Positions 25,601 through 36,874 of a DNA stretch of 64,000 nt are shown here, piece after piece (the stretch's first letter is position 1; every line of letters begins with the position of its first letter). The stretch is from Membranipora membranacea (lineage: Eukaryota > Bryozoa > Gymnolaemata > Cheilostomatida > Membraniporidae). The DNA is taken from assembly GCA_914767715.1 (NCBI GenBank), contig OU612068.1, positions 31,806,001 through 31,870,000 on the forward strand, written 5' to 3'. The translations under genes and the position numbers were made by a program. The notes below the pieces were generated by a model, which made no database searches, had not been told where the DNA came from, and was given only the letters and a program-made list of their open reading frames with translations.

Positions 25601-28600
25601 ATGAAACTATATCATCAGACATAAGTCAGCAGATAATAAAAATTATACATGTATTGTCACAAAAATTCATCATTTCTAATGTTTTTCATGATGTGACAAG
25701 AACATAAATGGCAAAAGATAAAGAGATTACTATATTAACGAAGAAACAACAAAAAATAAGACTATATGCCAATAAACTGAAAAAGTGTTGGAGTAGTGTT
25801 ATATTATTATAGTAAGAGTGCTTCTCAATGTAGAGGGTAAAACATTGAAGTTAGTTGCCATTTTAGTGTTATGTCTAATATCTAATGTCTAATGAGTGTC
25901 TCTTCTTGGAAATCAGTGGGGTGTGTCAACGAAAAAATGTGAGATGTAAGGAGGGGATAAATTTTTAAGAGCCTTATATTCTGTAACGGAGTAAAATAAT
26001 TGCCTAGCAGTGGACTTATTCTCAAGGCTCATTTTTGCTGAGTCCTGTCACGCTGAAGCTATGATATGATGGATCTCAGGATTGGTTATAGTATTGCTCA
26101 TTTATATGCTAGAGACCTATGTCCGAGATTTATGGAGTCAAATCATTTATTTTTCAAGATAAATACTTTGTCTGTATTATGTACACACTCTACTAATAAT
26201 GTTAAATTGTTAAAAGTGTCACTCATCATCTTTCAATTCAGGATACACCTTATTTTCAATTTTGTTTTGTTTTTTCTTTTTATCTGACACAATATGAAAC
26301 ACACTCCTATAAAAATGAAATTGCTGCCAATAAACTTGCGAAGAAAAAGAAATCAACAACCATAGTTGGCTAGGAAACCAAGCCTAGCCAAAACCTCCAC
26401 AGTAATTATAACGCCCATTTAATCAGAGCCATGATTCATAAGGTGTTGATCATTCTGTTAAATTTCATCCATCAGAGTTAATTCGCTGAAAATTGCTTTT
26501 CAGCATTTTTTTTGATGGAAATAAATGTATGCAACACTAACCGAATTTCAACAATCCTTGTGATTGGTTCGCTTCAGACGACTGGATAATGGGTAACAAC
26601 TTACAACATCCATAGACGTGTCAGTCAAATTACATTTTCAAAACATAAAATTTACACTTTTTGACCCACTTTAGGACCCACTTTAGGATCCAAGTTTTTT
26701 TTTTGCGGCGACACAGATATACTTTCTGAAAAGAAAAATATAATAGTTGATACAGTCTTTTACATCTGGCAACGAGTGTCTTGACATGGCTGTAGTTCAG
26801 CAACATTCTTACTCAGGCTGTTACAATGATCTCCATTAGTTTAGCGTGGGCACTCAAACTGTGCCGGAGTAGCTGGTCGTGAAAGATGTTGATAATTATT
26901 ACTTTTGTCCTTTTTTTTCATATTTTTTGTTTACGAGGTCAAATATTTCGTCAATAACATCCTTATATATATGAAAATCTCAATAATAACGCATATTAAT
27001 AATAAAAATTAAATGCCACTACCAGTTTAACCCCTTAAACTACTATTAGTTATAACTCTCAAGGTTTCCATGTAATGTTATAGAGTGTGACGGAGAGACA
27101 TCGTCCCTGGAAGTGTGCCCTGTGTGGAGCAGCTTTCTACAAGAAGCTACCTCTGGACGAGCATATGGCTAAACATGTCGGCCAGCCTCAATACTCCTGT
27201 GATCAATGTCCTAAAAAGTTCTACCATCTCAGTGGCTGGAAGAGACATATACAGCACCATGGTGAAGCCAGACCCTTTGTATGCAATGTAAGTTAATAAT
27301 GTTAATACATTATATGTTTGCATATATGTTTTAAAAAAATGCTTTAAATAAATTTGCAATATGTGTGGTTTGGGACTTTGTATTAGTGAAAGAATTATCA
27401 AATCAATCAAGTTCTCAATTTATTGCCAAATTTTTTTATAATAAACGTTTAATTGCTTTTTAATTGCATTTTTCTTTAGAAAATTTTGACTATCTGTGGT
27501 GAAAAAAATTTTTTTTTTTCTTGTATCAGATATGTGGAAAAGCTTTCAAAACCAGCACCAATCTTAGTGCTCACAAGACGGTTCATACACCGATGGCCTT
27601 TATGTGTCTCTGTGGGAAATCTTATCAACAGAAACATACTTTGAAGTCGCACCAGGAGAAATGTCCGATGCATCAGGATATCATAGCCTCCCAACTAGCA
27701 GAAGAACAATACCACACTGCTCAAAAGTACGTATACAAGTCATAGGTGTAACGACGTTATTTGTACTTTTTGTTGTATTTTTTACAGATATATTGAAGGT
27801 AGGAATAAGGTTTTCACTCGAATCAAATCACTCTAGTGGTGAATTGTTCTGTTTGTCTATCATCAACTTAACACTGCTAACAGATCCATTCTACACCACT
27901 GCAATTTGCAGCAATGCTGTAAAATATAATTATCATGAAATGAAATCATATCATCACAGAGTAAGGATATATCCACAGAGTAAGGATCCTTACTCTGTGG
28001 ATATATTCCTACTCTGTGATATCATCATCAAAATCTTTTGACAAAGTGAATCCTGTAATGAAATCATAAATAATCTGCAGGGCCGAAAATTGATTACTCA
28101 CGATGGTGGGCAGCAAATGTGTGAAGTAACCGTGCTGGCTAACCAGGAAATTTCATCTCATTGGTGTATTCAAAAATTAAAGTATTTTACAACACTGAAT
28201 TTCCTCAGGTCTTGTTCTTTACTTCAACTTTATACCAAAGATTATAAATACTCATTGTTTATACTTACTGGTATAAAACATCTGCTGTTTCAATAGCACA
28301 GTTATCAATATATACTTGAGGAAAAACAGGTGGATCACGGCTTGTGGTAAAAATCATTTCATGTGGTTGGATTCAGTAAAAGATCGCTATTATTACAAAG
28401 TATGCAAATTCTATTAACTTCTTCTTGGTATAACATAAAATCACTATCAGACTGAATATTTCCTATATAATAACCATGTCATCGGCATATTTTAGCACTG
28501 TGACATTTGAGGTAGCAGAAGTGATAAAATCAGTATATATCGAGAAAAGCAGTGGTGACAAAACTGTACCCTGAGGAGTACCAGTATATTAGTGGTCATA

Positions 28601-30703
28601 CGTCTAGAACAATCTGAGTCAAATTTAGTATATTGAGTGCGGTCAGCTAAAAAATTGAAATCCATGAAGTGACATTTGGGTCTAAGTGTGTCAGTTTTTC
28701 AACTAACTTAGCTACACATATCGTATTAAATGCGGACGAAAAATCCAAAAACAAGCACCTACTGTAATTGCCAGCCCTAGCATCAATGAACTTAGTTACA
28801 TAAGAAGCAAGTTGCAAAACAGCATCTTGAGTAGACCTATGAGATTTGTATGCAAATTGTAATGCATCTGAAACAGTATTAGTAGTAATGTATGACTTGA
28901 TCACAGAGTAAGGATATATCCTTACTCTGTGACTTGATCAAACGCTCTAAGGATTTACATAAACAACTAGTTAAAGCTATTGGCCTATAGTCTTTGAGCT
29001 GCTTAGGTTTGCTTACTTTTGGCAGTGCTCTGATCTCTGCAGTTTTCCATATACTGGGTACCTCTCCATGCTGTATGCTGCAGTTGAAGATGCCAGTAAG
29101 AACAGGTGCTAGTTGGTAAGCACACAACTTGATCAATCTTAGGCAGGATACCATCTGGGCCAGGGCCCTTTCTGTGGTTCAGTCGACGAAGCTGCATCAG
29201 TACATCAGTTTCTGGTATATCAGATAAGGGTGTATGGGGGTTGTACATCTTATTCATCATAAAAAACGAAGCAATACATTGACAGGCAATTCACTAATGT
29301 TGGCAATATTTTAATCAATTTTATATTTGTGATGCGTTCTATTCACTATGGAGTTTTACCCTGAATCCAAATTAATTTTTCCTGATCTGAAACGGTTTTT
29401 ATTCCGCAAGTGAGAACACATGACTAACCCCGGCTATAAATAAAGCTGTGTTTTTTTATTAAAGGTCTTGAAGCACTGTGGACAATTTGGTGTTGAAACA
29501 GCACTCCTATTATCAGTTGCCCCTGATTGCAACACTGCTGACTTTTTGTCGCTGTGATGTTGTGTAAAATTGATGTTTTATAACAAAACTATCCATTTGC
29601 AATAGGTGTAAAGCTGTAAACCATCTAGTTTAATTTTCACCTTTTTTCTTGATTGACACTAAATAATAACTAACAATAATTTGGGAATGCGGCTGTAGAA
29701 GCAGCGCTGTAGACACTATGTTAGAAAGGCTGTCAAATTAACAGCGATGATTTTCAGATCATTAGCTTGAGGTGTTATGGAGTCAATGTCAGGGTCATAA
29801 TTAATGTGAGACAAACCCTATGTCTGATGGCTTTTTGTCGTGATACTGCTTATACCAAAAAGCCATTAGATTTTTTATAACAGATAGCATCAGTTATCAA
29901 AAATTTCATCTTAAACATTCAATCAATTGATCATAGAGATTGTCTGTTGAATTCATTAATTTTCATTGGTACCAAATTTAATGCAAATGATTTTCAATGA
30001 AATGATCATGATACTTATTACCTTGAAACCAAACAGTATTACTGAAGATTACTCATTACCTATGACATTGGTCATTGGACATTGGTCTTGGGTCTTTGTC
30101 AGGATATTTACTGATTAGTTTGTGTTTGCTTGATGACAAACTGTGTCAATAGCCAACATATGAAAATACAACAATCCTAATTTTTCTTTTATCTTGTGAT
30201 TACCCTTCTTTAAATAATATACTCATTTTCCTCAATACAAAAAATTGCAAAATTTGTCCTAGACAGAGGAACTTACTATATTCCTACAGGCTTTTCTGCA
30301 GACTACAATTACAGCCACATGTTTGTTAGTACTTTGTATGCAGATATGATATGTATTTCTTTCTTCTATGATATTGGTATATAATTTCTATCCTGTTATG
30401 TACTTATTTTCCTCTCTGTAGGTATATGTGTGGATTCTGCCAGGCCACATTTTTTGACTTCAGCCTTGTAGAGGAGCATGTAAAACAGCATGTGGCCGAT
30501 TCTGTGAGTATCTCTCCTCCATCCTCATATTCTACGACCAGATATCTGTCATACATATTTACACTTATGGATACATGTAAATAAGTTGTTGATAAATTTC
30601 TACCCAAAATATTCCTTCCATAAAAAATGTAATAAAAGATTATCAATGAAATACTGTCAATATTTTCTGTGGGTCTGAGATTCATGATGCTGTCCTTTGA
30701 TAT

Positions 30704-30734
<31 letters not shown>

Positions 30735-33135
30735 TTATTATTTATATAATATTATATATTTTATATATTATATATACATCAGGTTGAGAATGAAGGACTG
30801 GAGAGTACGCTATCTCTAACTGAACAGCAGACAGATGAGCAGGACCTTCCTCCTGGAGTTATCGACGGTAGTGGACTCGATCACTTGGCTATGACTGCAG
30901 CTCTAGAACAACAGAACATGATATCCACCACCTCTGGGGTAAGTTAGATATCCACTACCTGTGGGTTAAGTTAGATATAGCTAACAGAGATGGTGACCAT
31001 GTCAATCAGGTCACTATCCCACGCAGGCCACCTGAGGGTCTGTTAAATAGGGCGGTCAAATAAGACCTAGTGTAAAGAAAGAAAGAGAAAGAAAGAATTC
31101 TGGGTCCTCCATTTTAGTGCTGAACGGCAATGTATTAAAGGGCTACAGAGCTCCTTTGATTTTACTGCTATAGAAATAGTTCTACGGTTGGTGTTCCTTT
31201 AATCAGTGAATAAAGGCTTATCAAAGAGAGACAATTTCTGCTTTACTTGCAAGTGATGCAAATTGAAGCATCATATTAACGTGGTAATGTTTTTGATCTC
31301 TGCGTATGCCCATCTTTAGCATTTCCTTCTGATGACAGTTGAAGGCATCAACCTCTTTTCAAACAGCCTTTGTGATAGAGTTTTATCCAAATCAATCACA
31401 AAATTCATTGCTTTCATTAACAAACTTACTTGTTCTGTTAAAATGCAAGTCTGTCATCAGGCAGGAACACCTCAATTAAAGCGCTGCCATCAATGAGTTA
31501 GATATAGTGGGGATGTTTGAGCTTTTGATTGATCTTTTTGAAAATTTAATTGTAAGCATCCGAGTTGCAATAGGCACATTGAAATACACGTGTAAGTTGT
31601 GCGCGTTGATTCTGGTGCATTATTCTGCAACTTCTGTGAGCAATTAAAAAATACACAAAGTTTCACACCTTATTACATCTCAGAATTTATATATCTTGTT
31701 CAGATCATGTTTCACATTACATCCTCAAAAAGATTGTTAATGATGATGAGGAATGCAGTCTCCCTGACATTGACAAGCTTCAGAAAGGCTGTCAGTGTTC
31801 CATGGTTAAAGCTGAGAGTTAAAAGATCGCATTCACTCCCTGTGTTGCGAAGAGAATTTGTACCTTTTGGCCAATCTTGACTGTATTATTAACGCTTGTG
31901 ACACTGATGTTATAAACTGGACACTTGCATACATGTCCTGAGTTAACCTATTTAAAATTTCCATTGAATATGAATATCTGATGGTTGATTAGTATTAAAT
32001 ATCGCCAAACCAATCAAATCCATCAACTTGAGCGATGATATTTCTGAATCAGTTTTTTTTTAATTTTGACTTGTACTGTGTGCAGAAAGAACGCCTACCC
32101 ATTTGCACAAGAATTGTGTTGGTTATCTGATAACATGTCGTACAGCAATAATAGAAATTCTGAGTCAACTAACCTTCAACCCTTCTAACAAGCATTCATG
32201 AAAAAGGCCAGATTCTATGGAAATGTAATTATGAATATGAAATGTATACTGATTTTGATTGGTTGTTTTGCTTGAAGTATGCTAAGAACAGTTATTTTTT
32301 TACTCAAGTTTAAATTTCCTCCCAAAGCCTAAAATCTGTCACAAATTGATGTTAAACATTCGATTTAGTTAGTAGGAGGAAAGATTCTCCAGAAAAATCA
32401 CAGAATTGTTTCCTTATTGTTACATACTTATTTGTTGAATCACTGATTGCCATATCAGATTTACCTGCTTAATATTACTCAGACTGACCTCATCAGATCA
32501 TAGAGACAACAGATATATCCTCATTCTGTGATCAGCTGTTGCTTGTTGGCTTGCTTGGTTTATTCTGGTCAGGACAAGGAATTACCATGTATGATCTAGC
32601 GATGCATGAGTTTTTAATCTCAAAGCGTAAAAGCAAGATAGTTATAAAACTTGACAATGGCAAAAACATACAACCCCCCCCCCCTACATGACTTTCAAGT
32701 TCACCTTATATGTAGTTACAGGGTTTACTAATGATTTACTGCGTTTCTCTGATATATTTGTTATATTATTATATTATACACTCTGTACAGGGGCGAGCGC
32801 TGATTGTGACTGATATTGGGGGCGAGCAGGTACAGCAGCTTGTAGTCTATCAGGACGGCTCACTTATACCTGAGAACTCGCAGCTCACCACAGCTCAGCT
32901 TACCTCAAGCTCCATAGTGTCTCACACTAACACACATCAGCTTATCGATCAGGAGGGGCGACTCATCGACGCAAACGGACAGATAATAGAGCAGACAGGT
33001 CAGCAGCTGAGACCAGAGACTGAACAGGAGGGTCAGCAGGTACAGCTTATAACTGGGTCTGAGACTAGACATGAAGATATGGTGGACCAGGCTATTCCTG
33101 GTGTAGTGACTGCTGATAGTGAAAACCCTCAATAA
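16687..33135 (+). CDS. C2H2 zinc-finger protein, about 953 residues, 16 exons
   Basis: Probable DNA-binding nuclear protein. Exons: 16687-17029, 17144-17361, 17915-18062, 18354-18476, 18830-19002, 19752-19854, 20023-20175, 20345-20480, 21339-21480, 22157-22298, 23265-23461, 27084-27287, 27530-27726, 30422-30503, 30783-30938 and 32791-33135. All phases join without a stop (2862 nt). About twelve C2H2-type fingers are visible: two near the N-terminus (WQCPFCEEG..HIHNEH about residue 80; YHCPTCDK..HLKSH about 135), then a Ser/Asp-rich acidic stretch with a basic RRSGRKRRP patch (about 300), then a block of ten from about 466 to 782 (for example WKCALCGAAFYKKLPLDEH, YSCDQCPKKFYHLSGWKRH). Finger 5 has odd His spacing and finger 11 uses C-x-C and ends in Cys. 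The tail is Gln-rich, suggesting a transcriptional activation region. I do not recognise a named orthologue. No KRAB, BTB, SCAN or SET domain is seen. Confidence 0.85.
17509..17531. repeat. (TTTA)n microsatellite
   Basis: Short run of TTTA units in intron 2 of the zinc-finger gene. Its minus-strand complement (TAAA)n could mimic polyadenylation signals, but no gene ends here. Confidence 0.8.
23844..23909. mobile_element. Palindromic micro-insertions: half type A copy plus complete type B copy
   Basis: 23844-23864 (AGGATATATCCTTACTCTGTG) is the right part of a type A palindrome whose left arm is degraded. Directly after it, a 29-bp type B palindrome (23872-23900; starts CAGAGACTATAGATA, ends ATCTATGGTCTG) is bounded by the 9-bp direct repeat TGATATAAA at 23863-23871 and 23901-23909. 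The type B copy therefore appears to have inserted at the edge of an older type A copy. It lies in the 3.6-kb intron between zinc-finger exons 11 and 12. Confidence 0.7.
27948..28027. mobile_element. Nested palindromic micro-insertions, type A within type A
   Basis: The outer copy (27957-28018) begins CAGAGTAAGGATATATCC and ends TTCCTACTCTGTG, flanked by the 9-bp direct repeat ATATCATCA at 27948-27956 and 28019-28027. Its centre is split by a second perfect 24-bp palindrome whose half is ACAGAGTAAGGA. This inner copy is bordered by GGATATATCC on the left and GGATATATTC on the right, consistent with an approximate 10-bp duplication of the outer copy's centre. Intronic, between zinc-finger exons 13 and 14. 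Confidence 0.7.
28430..29262 (-). pseudogene. Non-LTR (CR1/L2-type) reverse transcriptase relic
   Basis: Antisense relic in a zinc-finger intron. In minus-strand order it reads: HRKGPGPDGILPK; a frameshift; then HGEVPSIWKTAEIRALPKV and LKDYRPIALTSCLCKSLERL; a 37-nt insertion that shifts frame; then ALQFAYKSHRSTQDAVLQL and CLFLDFSSAFNTI; another frameshift; then TPQGTVLSPLLFSIYTDF and the catalytic-type box YADD followed by a stop. These are reverse transcriptase motifs in correct order, and the DYRPIALT...AYKSHRST style is that of CR1/L2/Rex-like LINEs. No endonuclease, tail or target duplication is visible, so it is a dead fragment. The 37-nt insertion is a palindromic micro-element with its target duplication (28894-28940). 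Confidence 0.88.
28894..28940. mobile_element. Palindromic micro-insertion, type A, inside an RT relic
   Basis: A 27-bp palindrome (28904-28930; half CAGAGTAAGGATA) is flanked by the perfect 10-bp direct repeat GACTTGATCA at 28894-28903 and 28931-28940. It lies inside the reverse transcriptase relic on the other strand. Deleting the palindrome plus one repeat copy (37 nt) rejoins ...ERLIKS to YITTNT... in one frame, which shows directly that the palindrome is an insertion and the repeat is a target-site duplication. Confidence 0.85.
30702..30780. repeat. AT-rich microsatellite
   Basis: An (AT)n run followed by an imperfect TATATTAT-type tract, immediately upstream of the acceptor of zinc-finger exon 15. 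It separates the branch-point region from the exon but leaves a usable CAG acceptor. Confidence 0.8.
32507..32534. mobile_element. Probable decayed type A palindromic micro-element
   Basis: A degenerate palindrome with GATATATCCTCATTCTGTG on the right and an eroded complement on the left (ATAGAGACAACAGATATATC). It resembles the type A element but has several mismatches, and only a partial flanking repeat (ATCAG) is seen. Intronic, before the last zinc-finger exon. Confidence 0.4.
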
Positions 33136-36100
33136 TAGTTTATAATTAAAAACTGAATATCTTGGCAAACTGAAATAGCATCAAGCAAATTCCAGCAGCA
33201 TCGAAATATCCTACTATCATAAATGAAATGATAAAACTTGTATTGACAATAAATATATTTGCGTCCTCAAAAACAATCCCTGCATATGAGTATGTCAGAA
33301 CAAACTGATAATTTTTTTTTGTCATCATACTAATAATGATAATTTCTTTTTTATGTTTCTTTATTATTGTTTCTCACACATCTGTAACATAATAAACTGA
33401 AGTTACCTCCTCCAATAATATATAGAATGCTGAAAGAGAATTATGTGGGCAGAGTAGAGCATAGCAAGAAAGCACTGCCTAATCCACCACCACCATTCTG
33501 CTTTGAGAACTCATCTGACAATTGGCATGAAAACTTTTGGCGATAAAGAGATATGAGCGTACAGATCCAGTACACACAATATTTAGTTTAAATCGGTTTT
33601 TGGTATTCTTATAGATTTTAGCCTTATTTCTATAGAACTGATAGTTTGTTGGAGAAAGCAAAACTAGAGTCTGCATTACTCCCCGGTTCTATATAATGAC
33701 AAGAATTTTCAATGTATATCCTCCACTCAGTAACAACAGTAGTTTAATTAGGCATGCACTACGAACTGGGGAAATAAAGTTATCGCCTTTGAATTTGCCA
33801 CAGGAAGGTCAGCAAAACGAAAAAGCCATTTTGTGTCTTCCCAATGACACTTTGATGTTTTATATATAATAATGCTTAGATATACATTCAAAGCGAGCAG
33901 GTGGTCAAAGCAGTTTTTGGAATTTTTGTTTGTTTGGTTGTGATATGTCTTGTAGAATCTGTGACAAAAATATGATTTTCATTTTTTTATAATGGATATG
34001 TATTGGTAACCTGATTGTGAAATTCTAGTATGTTGGTTAATTGAGGAAAAAGTAAGTGTACCATGTATTTGCTGTGATGACAATGTATTTGCTAAACAAG
34101 GAAAAAGCCGCACCATGTGTATAAATACACTGGTATTCATACTGTTTAATCCTAATTACTGTAAACAACTGACGCATATCTTTCCGGTTTTTTTACTTTA
34201 GGCTTGGTGCTAGGAATCCTGGCACATAGTTTACCATATGCGTTTCAGCATAAAAAATGATAGTTTAATATGACAGAATGTTTGGTTCGCATACCTTTAC
34301 TCATGCTGTGACCTGCCAACCCTAGTCCATCATCACAACAACGAAATTATTCATATATGATATCAATTTAGTATTCTTGCACACCTATGAATGGACCCAA
34401 CTTTTTTGTTGCCAAGCTTCGGCATTCTTGGTTACCGTATCTAGTCTTGGTACTGCAATGTTCTTTGCTCTGAAGAAGTTTCGCACATGTATTGAGGTCA
34501 CTTTATGCATAGTGCAGCCAGCTGCTGAAGTGATGGAGTGTGGGGTGGTTAGACCATGACAGCAAAACTAACTTAGCCTATGTATTTGAAATTCATGTAG
34601 CAAAGTTTTGCGTCTTGCCATTTAATACTGCAAGAAGTTTAAAATTAGTAGTTCATTTTTGCCGATTATTTAGCTAGGTGCCCAAACAATCAGGCAGGAT
34701 ATTCGTATATAGCTGATCTAGATCATTTCACATTCTCTAGATACTCAAACATGTGGTAGTGTCCTCAAAGCTAGCTCATGTGACGCAACGTGCTGTCAGC
34801 GTCGGTTTGTACTGACTACAATAACTGTTGGACTTGGTTTCCTCTTGTAATGTGGTGTTGCACGTATTTAGTACCTATCGAATGAATGACGTTGTCTGGT
34901 ACCGCCCGCATTTGAATTCCCAGTGGATGCCAGCGGGACGGGAAATGAAGTCATTTTAGTAGTAATCATAGCATCCTCAAGCTGCTCTCCATATAATAAA
35001 GATGTAAGGATAATGGTCTGTAGCGGGATTTAGCGACATAACAGTACAACTTGCTTCGAGTTGTAGTAAATAAAAAATCACAAATAAAAGTTATAGCCCT
35101 TAGGCCTTGAAGGTCTTAGCCATGCCGGTACTATAAATATCTTGGAATGTTTTTGTTTAGGTGTTATTGTTTATAAAAATTTGTTGCGGCACAATAAATT
35201 TATTAAAAAAAACACTGTAGCCAAGAGTGTGGGCAGATTCATATATCGAGCAATAATCATTAATACAATAGCCAATATCCATTGTCTTACCTTGAAAGTT
35301 ATGTGGGTAACAACAGTTGAATTCTTGAAACCCCAAAACATTTCGCAAAAAACAGCGAAGTGAATGAGACATATTTCAGAGCCCAGCTCATGCAGCCCCC
35401 AGGGTGATGTAATATTACTATTTAAAATGTTCACCCACGCAGCATCCGTCACTATAGCTGACACACATAAACCATGTGTTTTTTGAGTGTGGTCAATTGT
35501 ATTATTGATTAGTTTGATAAGAATTCAAAAGCTATTTTGGCTACAGTATAGTTATTGCTTACCATCGTTGAAAAGTGTATTGTGTTTGAAATACATGGAG
35601 AGTATTACCTGAACTTTCTTGTGTAATAGTTATAACAAGTTGATTACTCACAATGATTTCCGACTCAGGAATGCCGCGAAAATCCCACATGGATACCCGC
35701 CGGCGTCTAAGACAATGGTCTATATTGTGGATTTCCAAAGTGCATGAAATATCTAACGCTCCAACTTCTATTATATTTAGTGAAACAAAGCAGGCTTCCT
35801 ATAGAAGGTTATATATAAGCTAATCGAAGTTTTGGCGAGACATTATCATATCATGTTCTATTACAAAAATAAAACAGTTAGAAGAATTAAAATCTCACAA
35901 TTACCAAAACTCTGAAACGATTTCCAACGACAACTTTCTGCACGTTGAGTATTTATTGTATTGTGTTCAATATATTATATTCATTTTCACATTTTTCCAT
36001 AACTGAGGAAGTCAAAGATCTAGGAATTGGATGTTAACATTAATTTGTCGTTTTAGGTAGATAGATGCTTCAGTCATATTTATACTCTTAACTCACTGAT

Positions 36101-36691
36101 TGGGTTTATTTATGACTATAAATTAAGCTTTCTCAAACTACCAGAACAATATTATTGGTAGATCAATGCTTCAATAGCAGAAAATACATAAAGTTCTTAT
36201 TTGAAACTGAGTTTATCGAATTATCATCAGAGCAAGTTGACAAGTTCTAAATCGGAGGTGAGATAACAAAAATAACTGTTGCTGGTGTTGCAGTCGATCT
36301 TCTCCTCATGGTTCAGTCATAAAGATCACATACAGGTGAGTTTAATTAGCATTATTTCACAATCATTGACATGGTGAGATCAGGTTTACATAAGGAATGA
36401 TTATACTTTATTTCAATTATCACATCATTATTGCATGTAGCCATATTATTAGTTAACATCTTGCGAGGCCAACAAAATTGGATGATACAATTTGTTTGTC
36501 AACATGTTTAATTTTAGTGGCAGAAATCATGTCTGAACGTGAAAATTGGTTAGATGGTGACTAATGATTATAATATACATATTTCACAGTATGGATTGTG
36601 ACAGCCATGTCGCAAGTAAATCTGATTGGCCACTTTGTAAAAGCATTGAGAAACAGGGAAATTAGAATTTATAATTGGTTTGTGCTGGATG
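33136..36691. other. Intergenic, no gene seen
   Basis: About 3.5 kb between the zinc-finger stop codon and the TATA box of the next gene. The first part should be 3' UTR. A 48-nt open stretch with a TTGCAG acceptor and GTGAGT donor at 36294-36341 could be a short exon, but no partner exon or similarity supports it. Confidence 0.5.
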
Positions 36692-36699
36692 TATATAAA
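36692..36699 (+). promoter_or_regulatory. TATA box of the secreted-protein gene
   Basis: TATATAAA followed by a purine-rich stretch. About 33 bases downstream lies TTCATTC (36725-36731), a fair initiator match. The start codon of the gene follows at 36875, giving a 5' UTR of about 150 bases. Position and sequence fit a focused, TATA-driven promoter. Confidence 0.6.
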
Positions 36700-36874
36700 A
36701 AGAGGAAGGATGTGTGTTTTTGATCATTCATTCAGCGAGACAACATCCAGAGGACTACATTTAGACCAAAAATAAAGACTCATTGAATTGTTCTTTGGCA
36801 AACATTTCTTTTAAATCTCAAAAGACGTTCAATAAACAACTATTACTACAGTCTCTCAAGAGAATCATATAATA

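Noticed and set aside
27604-28041. 145-residue open frame starting in zinc-finger exon 13
   Set aside because: Out of frame with the zinc-finger coding sequence and running into intron and palindromic elements.
36294-36341. 48-nt open stretch with good acceptor and donor
   Set aside because: No neighbouring exon joins it in phase with recognisable coding; too short to support alone.
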